Of a stretch of 5,151 nt of DNA, positions 1-5,151 are shown piece by piece (the stretch's first letter is position 1; the number at the start of each line of letters is the position of its first letter). The position numbers and the translations under genes are program-made. The DNA comes from Candidatus Coatesiibacteriota bacterium (lineage in GTDB: Bacteria; B130-G9): contig JAFGIT010000018.1 in NCBI GenBank assembly GCA_016929465.1, positions 1 through 5,151 of the forward strand. Direction: 5' to 3'. Below the pieces are notes generated by a model. The model saw nothing but the letters and a program-made list of their open reading frames with translations. It did not search any database and was not told where the DNA came from.

Positions 1-212
1 ACTAATAATCGCAAATGCAATTATCAGAGAGCAAAAACCATGGGTCAATCCGATGAAAACAGCTTGACCTTAAACACAGTCACTACAGGTGGTATGCATC
101 GAGTACACGTCATTCGCCAATCCCCTGGCAAGATGACTTATGTTAAAGCCTCCAAGCCGCCGCCCACACGATTGGAAGTCCGACGTATTGGACAGACTCT
201 GGATATGGCGTC
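1..212. other. Intergenic region downstream of the 894-residue gene
   Basis: I see no credible gene here. The minus-strand ATGs meet stops within about ten codons, and the plus-strand frame starting at 40 has no ribosome binding site and runs into the antisense of the large gene. Besides the promoter, there is an inverted repeat GGTCAA (43-48) with TTGACC (64-69), loop 15 nt, followed on the minus strand by five T (37-33). It could be a weak terminator, but its left arm is also the -35 element. Confidence 0.5.
20..48 (-). promoter_or_regulatory. Sigma70-like promoter reading off the left edge
   Basis: On the minus strand TTGACC (48-43) is followed after exactly 17 nt by GATAAT (25-20). Each hexamer matches five of six bases of TTGACA and TATAAT, at the optimal spacing. 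Transcription would start at about position 13 and leave the window, driving a minus-strand gene further left. It lies about 165 bp downstream of the stop codon of the 894-residue gene, in non-coding sequence. The sigma-factor preferences of this organism are unknown, so the match is suggestive only. Confidence 0.5.
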
Positions 213-2897
213 TCAATTGAGCCTTAGTTCAGGCCAGCAGTTCTCGAATTCTCCGCTTCTGCCTTTTACGTGCAGGTTCAAATAGAGGCCATCGATATAG
301 GTGCCGTCTCCTGTGGGTATATTCGGCCACGGGACGCTCTGCAGGTCCTCCTGGTCGGTGGCGACAACCTCGATTGGGTACAATCCGGCCCCGATGCCGG
401 AGAGGTCCTCGAACTCGACCTTCACAGACCATTCGAACGAATCGATCGAGCCCGGCTCTGCGATGCTCCTCTCCATCTGATAACTGAAGGTTGTTCCAGG
501 TATCCTGACCTGGCAAGAGGCAATCGCGGCAGCATCCGATGAGTGGTCTGCGTCGAATGCGTATGCTCGAACCACGAAGCTCCCCTTCTCTCCGGCAAAC
601 ATGGCATTTTGCGAGATGCCGGCCGCGAAAATTATAGGGTGACTCGCGCCGTCGGCGATGAGGCTATTCGCCGCTCCCGGCTCAGAACCGGGGGCGGTCA
701 GCTGGCCAACGAATAGTCCATTTCCCAGATCGGCCATCGACACACCAAGGTCGAAGTCCCGATAGAACACCTTGATGCTATCGATGAAGGTGTGCCCGTA
801 GGGAAGCGCGACGACGGACAGATTACCAGAAAGGCTGCCGTCAGGATTCGAGGTCAGATAGGAGTCCATCGTGCCCGCGGCTTTGAATGACGGGTATTTC
901 GCCGGTGAGATCTCGATGGTATTCACGTAGTCCGAAATGGTCGCCTCCTCGATGATAATCGTGCTCGGATTCTCCGGGTCAATCCGGTACGAAAGCGGCT
1001 TCTCCGGGCACTCGACTTCGAGGATGTGCATGTCGCCGGTCGCGAATGAGCTGACCTCCCAGATTTCCGGCGGCACCGTTGTATCGTAAAGCAGCTCGGA
1101 AGCAGATAGGTCAACCTTGAGCCAGGCGGTCATCGTGTTCGGATTCATGATCCCGCCACTGACGACGTATGTCAGGCCGCGCCGTGAGCCGTATCCCGAG
1201 CCTACCGCAAGCGGGAAATCTGTCATCTTCCAGTCGGAGATGAGTATCTCACTCTCCCGACTTGGATCGGACGTCGGCACGTGAATCATGAGCGCAATTT
1301 CCTCATTGCCGCCCGAGACCGATGATCTCTCTGGCCTTGGCTGATAGGGGAGAGGAAGAGCCATTACGATTGGATCCATATCGAATATCTGTGTGCCGAT
1401 CTCCAGCGGATTCACGTATGAAAGCGTTTTGTTGTAGAGGCTTGCGATCAGCTGGAATCCATAGTACGCCTGTCTTCTAAGCTCGGGCAGGATATATGGC
1501 CTATCCGGGGTCAATGAACAGCCGGAATTGGTGTGCGTCCGATTTATCAAGCCGTAGTCGGCGCCATCATCGCCCGCGTCGCCCTCCTGCATCTGCCAGT
1601 GTGCGACGTGAACGTCCGCATAGAAACAGGTCAGGTGAGAGCGCGCAAGGTACTTGGCCATTCTCACAAAGCCCCTCAACTGGTCCTTGCATGGCCAGCT
1701 GTAATGGAATGGGGAGCCGTCCTCCGTGTTATAGAGAGCGATCGAGCCTGGGTCCTGGCCGGTCACTGCGCTTATGCCAGACCTGAGATCATTCACGTGC
1801 TCGACGAAGCTCCGCTGGGGGGCGCCGCGCCCGTCGTAGTGGATAAACATCGAGCATCGCCCGTAATGATCATCGCTCGCGATGTATTGGTGCGGATAAG
1901 GTACCTCGACCTCGGGGGCGCCAAGATACAGCTCGCTTTCAGATTGCCACACCCCGGTCCGGAATCCGTGGAAGCCGTAGCCATCTATATACGTCTCGAA
2001 GAACTCCTGCGTCGCGCCCAACGCCACCATCTCCGCAACCACCGCGTTGATATAAGGCACATCGCAGCCGCAAGTCGCGCCGAAAATCAGCTTCGCATGT
2101 GGTGCCAAATTCTTCATGAGGGGCGCGGTATTAAGCAGCATTTCGGCATAGAGCTTCGTCATCCTCTGCCAGTCGTCCGCGGTCGCGAAGGGGGGATATG
2201 GGCGCCAGAATTCGGATTTGCACATGCAGTCGTCGGCATCCACTGCGCCCGAAGGAACCCAGTTCTGCTCTTCCCAGACCATCCAGCCGTCCACGTATTC
2301 TCCGTAATACTCGGCCATCGTCTTGCAGTATTTCATATACCTTGCGAGCCATTCCGCACTTATGTAAGTCGTCTCGATGTGACCGATATCCGGGTCATCG
2401 TCGTCGTAGGATGTTACGCCATCGGGCTCATCTGCCGCTTGAACGTAGAAGCACCATCTATCCGAGCCCGTGCAGCCGGCCGGCTCATCCGGAGTGTAGA
2501 GCCAATCGGGATAGAAAGACGGGTTGCTGAAGGATAGGGTGATCATGTTCTTGATGCCGCGGTCGTGGCAGTCTTTGAGGGTGTCGAACGTAACCGTATC
2601 TCTGTCGGAGAAGAAAGGCTCGCCGGTCTGTGGGTTCGTGAACTTCTGGACCTCTGCCCACGAGAGCGGAGTGTCCCAGTGCGAGACAACGAACCAGGTG
2701 GCGCCGAGCTCGTAGCCCTGGTTCTCCAGGATGCGGCCGTAACGCACATCCGAGTTCTCGTAGGGGAAGGATATTGCGACCCCGAAATGGTTCTCGGGAC
2801 CCTCGCCCGAGTCCAGCATCTCGAAATGCCTTGCCGTTGATGTGCCAGTGAATGAAAGAACCAGGACGAGGAGCAGAAAATAGGCCAATCTCTTCAT
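213..2897 (-). CDS. Exported clan GH-A (TIM-barrel) glycoside hydrolase-like protein with C-terminal beta-sandwich domains
   Basis: Encodes 894 residues. The ATG at 2897 is chosen because AAGGAGG lies 7 nt upstream and the protein then opens with a signal peptide (residues 1-22: KR, a run of Leu/Val, then TSTA-R). Residues about 35-500 read as a clan GH-A (beta/alpha)8 barrel. WMVWEEQN (205-212) matches the acid/base strand W-N-E-P-N, making E210 the likely acid/base. ALYNTEDG (387-394) fits the nucleophile strand with E392. DYGLIN (447-452), followed by an Arg/Tyr-rich helix, resembles the end of GH5/GH39-type barrels. Many Cys residues (for example 110, 142, 149, 224, 226, 276, 278) suggest disulfides. 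Residues about 500-650 are beta-rich and unassigned. Residues 655-880 resemble an Ig-like module with LGNGLF (724-729) and VVATD...S..WP (844-857). No sortase, PEP-CTERM or other anchor is visible. Known of the clan: retaining glycosidases using two Glu residues. Inferred: this protein cleaves or binds a polysaccharide. The family and substrate are not recognised, and Glu in place of the usual Asn at 209 makes activity uncertain. Confidence 0.9.
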   Translation of the reverse strand: MKRLAYFLLLVLVLSFTGTSTARHFEMLDSGEGPENHFGVAISFPYENSDVRYGRILENQGYELGATWFVVSHWDTPLSWAEVQKFTNPQTGEPFFSDRDTVTFDTLKDCHDRGIKNMITLSFSNPSFYPDWLYTPDEPAGCTGSDRWCFYVQAADEPDGVTSYDDDDPDIGHIETTYISAEWLARYMKYCKTMAEYYGEYVDGWMVWEEQNWVPSGAVDADDCMCKSEFWRPYPPFATADDWQRMTKLYAEMLLNTAPLMKNLAPHAKLIFGATCGCDVPYINAVVAEMVALGATQEFFETYIDGYGFHGFRTGVWQSESELYLGAPEVEVPYPHQYIASDDHYGRCSMFIHYDGRGAPQRSFVEHVNDLRSGISAVTGQDPGSIALYNTEDGSPFHYSWPCKDQLRGFVRMAKYLARSHLTCFYADVHVAHWQMQEGDAGDDGADYGLINRTHTNSGCSLTPDRPYILPELRRQAYYGFQLIASLYNKTLSYVNPLEIGTQIFDMDPIVMALPLPYQPRPERSSVSGGNEEIALMIHVPTSDPSRESEILISDWKMTDFPLAVGSGYGSRRGLTYVVSGGIMNPNTMTAWLKVDLSASELLYDTTVPPEIWEVSSFATGDMHILEVECPEKPLSYRIDPENPSTIIIEEATISDYVNTIEISPAKYPSFKAAGTMDSYLTSNPDGSLSGNLSVVALPYGHTFIDSIKVFYRDFDLGVSMADLGNGLFVGQLTAPGSEPGAANSLIADGASHPIIFAAGISQNAMFAGEKGSFVVRAYAFDADHSSDAAAIASCQVRIPGTTFSYQMERSIAEPGSIDSFEWSVKVEFEDLSGIGAGLYPIEVVATDQEDLQSVPWPNIPTGDGTYIDGLYLNLHVKGRSGEFENCWPELRLN

Positions 2898-2904
2898 CTG
2901 AGTG

Positions 2905-2911
2905 CCTCCTT
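2905..2911 (-). promoter_or_regulatory. Ribosome binding site of the 894-residue gene
   Basis: AAGGAGG on the minus strand, 7 nt before the ATG at 2897. It decides the start: the frame stays open upstream to an ATG at 3047, but that extension would add 50 residues in front of an obvious signal peptide. Confidence 0.88.
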
Positions 2912-3090
2912 GAGTGAATGTTGCATGCCGGATGCATTTGAACATCTTAGAAAACGGTCCGTATCGAATCAGGAATTTCCCAACATCACGCGCGGCAGCC
3001 CCGCGCAGAAAACTCTCGCAAAATGGACTTATCCGAAACTGCCACATCGGCGGCGTTGGTTCAAGCTATTCTCCCCAAGCCAATCAATTG

Positions 3091-3132
3091 CGGATTGCGG
3101 ATTGTGGATTGCGGATTGCGGATTGCGGATTG
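3091..3132. repeat. Heptamer array, six copies of CGGATTG
   Basis: Six uninterrupted 7-bp units fill 42 bp. Five are CGGATTG and the third is TGGATTG. A partial unit (AATTG) precedes the array and ATCAG ends it. Because 7 is not a multiple of 3, any reading frame crosses the array as a 7-residue peptide repeat of the I-A-D-C-G-L type, which explains the spurious plus-strand open frames here. The array is tandem with no spacers, so it is not a CRISPR. Copy-number slippage is likely; a function is not evident. Confidence 0.95.
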
Positions 3133-3170
3133 ATCAGAAGCTTGATCCACCAAGAATCACTAAGCGTTTT

Positions 3171-3202
3171 AGGAGAAAGGCGAAGGGGGAAGGGAAAAAG
3201 GA
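3171..3202 (+). repeat. Polypurine tract
   Basis: 31 of 32 bases are A or G; the only exception is C at 3181. On the transcribed minus strand this is a C/T-rich run. Such tracts can adopt triplex-type structures or act as unstructured pyrimidine-rich RNA, but nothing here shows that either happens. It sits between the CGGATTG array and the GTCCAT cluster. Confidence 0.7.
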
Positions 3203-3231
3203 TGAGTCGAAAGGATGCAGTGGAGAGGGCT

Positions 3232-3280
3232 GTCCATAACGTCAATCTGAGTCCATCAAGTCCATTTTATCAGTCCCCAT
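3232..3280. repeat. Degenerate GTCCAT repeat cluster
   Basis: GTCCAT occurs at 3232, 3251 and 3260, with the variants GTCAAT at 3241 and GTCCCCAT at 3273. Spacing is about 9-13 bp, so this is an irregular, decayed repeat and not a clean tandem array. It lies between the two heptamer arrays and is unrelated to either in sequence. Confidence 0.6.
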
Positions 3281-3300
3281 ATGCATCCCTTGGTGGTCCT

Positions 3301-3342
3301 TGAACCTTGAACTTTGAACTCTGAACTTTGAACTTTGAACTA
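3301..3342. repeat. Heptamer array, six units of TGAACTT type, overlapping a stop codon
   Basis: The six 7-bp units in order are TGAACCT, TGAACTT, TGAACTC, TGAACTT, TGAACTT and TGAACTA. The last three bases of the final unit (CTA on the plus strand) are the TAG stop codon of the minus-strand propeller gene, so the array abuts and slightly overlaps the coding region. It has the same period, copy number and total length (42 bp) as the CGGATTG array 168 bp away, but an unrelated unit sequence. Confidence 0.93.
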
Positions 3343-4746
3343 TCTGACCACGGTGACGCTCTCGAACTTGCGGTCGATTGGCCCGATGAGCTTCTGCGTG
3401 TTACGGCCGGTCATGCAGCCCCAGAAGGTGTAGCTACCGGGTGGGACCTGTTCGCGGGGCATCTCGATGATGGTCGCGGTTTCATTGAAGCCAGCGTAGA
3501 GATTCAGTTGTGTTGGGGCCGGCTCGGACGTCCAGTTCGGGTAGAAAACGAGGCTACCCTCTATCTGGCAGGCGATATAGACATCGATGCCTACAACTTG
3601 CTGTGTGTTGAATACGTTGGCGATGATCGCAATGCTATCCGTGGTCTCCAGACTATCCAAAGTGAGTCGCGTCGTCGGCGAGCCGCCGTAAGATATTCTG
3701 CTAAGCACCTCGCCGTCATGCATCAGCCAAAGATTGCCGTCAAAGTCGATGGTGCAATCATGAATTGCTCCAGGCGGCAGGCCGTCCGCTCCTGTATATG
3801 CCCCCATTTGGTCCCCATGATACCGATATACGGCCTGGTCTCTGCAGACCCATACCGTGCCATCCTCTGCCATCGCGAGGAGATCTGAAAAGCTGGGATT
3901 ATTGCCTCCCAGATGTGCTAAGTGCTCGAATTGGCTCCCGTCGAAAGCCAGGACCTCCGAGCCCGATACAAGCCATAAGCGACCAATTTCATCGAAGAAC
4001 CTCGGACTAGATGCCTCATCTGAAATGCCGTCGTGCGAGGTGTAGTTCTCTAGGACGTCGCCGTTCTCGGGATTAAGCTTAAAGAGGCCGCCCTTGAGCA
4101 CTTCGCCGGTGTATATGTTCACCGAGTAACCTCCGAGCCACGCGCATCCGTTCCCGAAGGCCACTGCAGGAGAGACATCCATGGCGGAGAATATGGCTTC
4201 CGGAGAATCCCCGGAAAGGCGCCAGAACCTGTAATAGTTCATTCCCGGCATGAGCTCAGGAGAGCCCATCACAGATATCCTGTCGCGTCGGGAGATCCAC
4301 TTGTAATTGATCGCATACAGCTCGCTATCAACGTCGAAGAAGATCGCCTCGCAATACTCCTGCGACAGGTCAGCGTCGATAGGGGCTCTCGAGAGGCCGT
4401 CACGGGCGTCAAATGTATAGAAATGGCACATCCCAGGCGGGGGAAATGAACCGTTTTGAGCCAACCATAGCACCCCATCTGGAGCGAAAGCTACATGACA
4501 TGGGCCCTCGTACTCGAAGGTATCGGGCCCATCAATTTGAACGTCTTCGATGGAGCCTTCCGAAATCCGCAAGATTCGAGGAGGATCTCCCGGACATAGC
4601 CAGATCGCTCCATCAGGCCCGAGAGCGATATTCGGCGCCCAAGCGCCGTGCATATCGATTGTGGTTATCTCAACGCCGAGACACGGAGCGCTGCAGAGGG
4701 CAAGCACGAATATTGCCAGAACAAAACCGGCCGACGGATTAGGCAT
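3340..4746 (-). CDS. Exported seven-bladed beta-propeller-like protein with C-terminal beta-sandwich
   Basis: Encodes 468 residues from the ATG at 4746, which has GGAGGG 7 nt upstream. Residues 1-24 form a signal peptide: a hydrophobic core from F8 to about L17, then APCLG before VEITT. No canonical lipobox is seen. Seven propeller-type motifs of the form (x)DGxxWL recur at about residues 43, 88, 137, 197, 251, 293 and 334, spaced 41-60 apart; clear examples are GPDGAIWL, APDGVLWL, EDGTVWVC and DFDGNLWL. Segments such as YTGADGLPPGAIHD (317-330) resemble the Reg_prop repeats found in sensor-type propellers, but no kinase or membrane domain follows. Residues about 358-468 form a separate beta-rich domain (DVYIACQIEGS, PPGSYTFWGC, LIGPI) of a type often seen ending secreted proteins in uncultivated bacteria. 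No catalytic motif is visible, so binding or scaffolding is more likely than enzymatic action. It is probably translated together with the upstream glycosidase-like gene. The exact ligand is unknown. Confidence 0.9.
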   Translation of the reverse strand: MPNPSAGFVLAIFVLALCSAPCLGVEITTIDMHGAWAPNIALGPDGAIWLCPGDPPRILRISEGSIEDVQIDGPDTFEYEGPCHVAFAPDGVLWLAQNGSFPPPGMCHFYTFDARDGLSRAPIDADLSQEYCEAIFFDVDSELYAINYKWISRRDRISVMGSPELMPGMNYYRFWRLSGDSPEAIFSAMDVSPAVAFGNGCAWLGGYSVNIYTGEVLKGGLFKLNPENGDVLENYTSHDGISDEASSPRFFDEIGRLWLVSGSEVLAFDGSQFEHLAHLGGNNPSFSDLLAMAEDGTVWVCRDQAVYRYHGDQMGAYTGADGLPPGAIHDCTIDFDGNLWLMHDGEVLSRISYGGSPTTRLTLDSLETTDSIAIIANVFNTQQVVGIDVYIACQIEGSLVFYPNWTSEPAPTQLNLYAGFNETATIIEMPREQVPPGSYTFWGCMTGRNTQKLIGPIDRKFESVTVVR

Positions 4747-4753
4747 GTTAATT

Positions 4754-4759
4754 CCCTCC
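4754..4759 (-). promoter_or_regulatory. Ribosome binding site of the propeller gene
   Basis: GGAGGG on the minus strand, 7 nt before the ATG at 4746 and directly after the stop codon of the upstream gene. An in-frame ATG at 4761 overlaps that stop as TGATG and would add five residues (MEGIN), but it has no Shine-Dalgarno sequence of its own, so 4746 is preferred. Confidence 0.8.
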
Positions 4760-4760
4760 A

Positions 4761-5151
4761 TCACGGATGTGGCCCAATCTGCAATCGCTCCAATATTAGG
4801 CTGGAGCAGTCGTCGAATTGTATCACCCACCATGGTCTCTCTTGGGCCGGAATCATATAGACATGCCTTTCATGCGCTGCGAAGCTATCATGGAAGACAA
4901 CAGACCGCTGCGGGCGCCCAACCATGCCCGGCTCCTCAATGAAGATCTGCCTGTTCCCACCGCCAATTCCTGGTTCGAACAGAACTTCCACCGGAGGCAT
5001 CCAGACTTCCATTGCACCTCGGCCGCCTTCGCTATTCTTGAAGCCTGGGACCCAATTGCAGTCAAATCTGGCTGATATCGGCGAGTCAGTGGCATTTACC
5101 GCTATCAAGTAATAATAGCGGTTCCATGATCTTGGGCTAGTCTCTACCCCT
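4761..5151 (-). CDS. Partial gene: C-terminal end of a probable glycoside hydrolase-like protein
   Basis: The frame is open from the right edge to a TGA at 4763-4761, giving 129 visible residues; the start lies outside the window. The TTG at 5108 is not needed as a start, because the frame continues upstream with sensible sequence (SWNRYYYLIAVNATDSP). The order of features, Y-L-I-A-V-N-x-T-D-S-P, then VEVLFEPG, then HDSFAAHERHVYMI, resembles the terminal beta-sandwich that closes many glycosidase barrels (AVN-T-D..., V.VLFE..., D.FxxxExHvY). The last 27 residues (AQERPWW onward) extend beyond that pattern and are unassigned. The gene ends 14 nt before the propeller start with the Shine-Dalgarno sequence between them, the layout of an operon. 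Catalytic residues, if any, lie outside the window. Frames on the opposite strand here are less coherent. Confidence 0.72.
   Translation of the reverse strand, partial: GVETSPRSWNRYYYLIAVNATDSPISARFDCNWVPGFKNSEGGRGAMEVWMPPVEVLFEPGIGGGNRQIFIEEPGMVGRPQRSVVFHDSFAAHERHVYMIPAQERPWWVIQFDDCSSLILERLQIGPHP

Larger units (their letters stand above)
2898..3339. other. Repeat-rich 442-bp intergenic gap
   Basis: This gap separates the propeller gene from the 894-residue gene. It contains two heptamer arrays, a degenerate GTCCAT cluster and a polypurine tract (each listed separately). It also has an 8-bp inverted repeat, CCACCAAG at 3147-3154 against CTTGGTGG at 3289-3296, and a small hairpin GATCA/TGATC (3132-3136 with 3143-3147). 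The part nearest the downstream gene (2912-3080) has no repeats and should hold the leader and any promoter of that gene. I found no convincing -35/-10 pair there and no clear intrinsic terminator for the upstream gene. Open frames across the gap are products of the repeats and are not called as genes. Confidence 0.75.

Noticed and set aside
33-69. Intrinsic terminator for the 894-residue gene
   Set aside because: The stem is only 6 bp with a 15-nt loop, and the T run begins 5 nt after the stem; the same bases fit a promoter -35 element better. Mentioned only as a possibility.
40-285. 81-codon plus-strand open frame at the left end
   Set aside because: No ribosome binding site, no domain or signal pattern, convergent overlap with the real minus-strand gene, and it covers a likely minus-strand promoter.
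1533-2537. 334-codon plus-strand open frame inside the 894-residue gene
   Set aside because: It is exactly antisense in codon register, so its stops would need TTA, CTA or TCA codons in the real gene, which are rare in GC-rich coding sequence. It has no domain pattern, and the opposite strand has the signal peptide, ribosome binding site and barrel motifs.
2922-2936. Operator-like palindrome TGCAT-N5-ATGCA upstream of the large gene
   Set aside because: The 5-bp arms are short enough to occur by chance, and no promoter could be placed beside it.
2898-3047. 50-residue N-terminal extension of the large gene from an ATG at 3047
   Set aside because: It would bury a clear signal peptide and ignore AAGGAGG at 2905-2911; the extension has no secondary signal of its own.
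2910-3303. Two overlapping plus-strand open frames across the intergenic gap
   Set aside because: Their length comes from the CGGATTG array, which translates as a repeated I-A-D-C-G-L peptide. They have no ribosome binding site or coding character.
3091-3342. CRISPR array
   Set aside because: The units are 7 bp, directly tandem and without spacers; no cas gene is present.
3328-3888. 186-codon plus-strand open frame
   Set aside because: In-register antisense of the propeller gene; it starts inside the heptamer array and has no recognisable protein features.
4747-4833. 29-residue extension of the propeller gene from a start at 4833
   Set aside because: It would overlap the upstream gene by 73 bases and displace the signal peptide from the N-terminus, whereas the ATG at 4746 has GGAGGG at ideal spacing.

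Overview
The window looks like a stretch of bacterial chromosome of moderately high GC. Both complete genes start at ATG codons preceded by strong Shine-Dalgarno sequences. The inferred proteins are large, secreted and built from beta-sandwich, TIM-barrel and propeller modules, and the one long intergenic gap is filled with short-period repeats. That combination is common in genomes of uncultivated Gram-negative-type phyla (Planctomycetota, Hydrogenedentota and similar candidate lineages). This placement is an inference from style; no marker gene is present.

All supported genes are on the minus strand, so transcription runs from right to left. From the right edge: (1) a truncated gene (4761-5151) of which only the C-terminal 129 residues are visible; it resembles the terminal beta-sandwich of a glycoside hydrolase. 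(2) After a 14-nt gap, a 468-residue exported protein (3340-4746) with seven propeller-type repeats (xDGxxWL) and a C-terminal beta-sandwich. (3) A 442-bp gap (2898-3339) holding two separate heptamer arrays of exactly six units each, a degenerate GTCCAT cluster and a polypurine tract. (4) An 894-residue exported protein (213-2897) whose N-terminal half reads as a clan GH-A TIM barrel, with a W-E-E-Q-N acid/base motif and a T-E nucleophile motif, followed by two or more beta-sandwich domains. (5) A 212-bp gap that ends in a good sigma70-like promoter (TTGACC-N17-GATAAT) pointing off the left edge.

The first two genes almost certainly share a transcript. The third lies on the same strand but is separated by the repeat-filled gap, so co-transcription with them is uncertain. 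Taken together, the locus suggests exported or surface-exposed proteins acting on or binding carbohydrate, but no substrate can be read from the sequence. I see no RNA gene, CRISPR array, insertion sequence, transposase, phage gene or defence system. The parts most worth following up are the atypical active-site motif of the large barrel protein and the clustering of unrelated short-period repeats in one intergenic gap.
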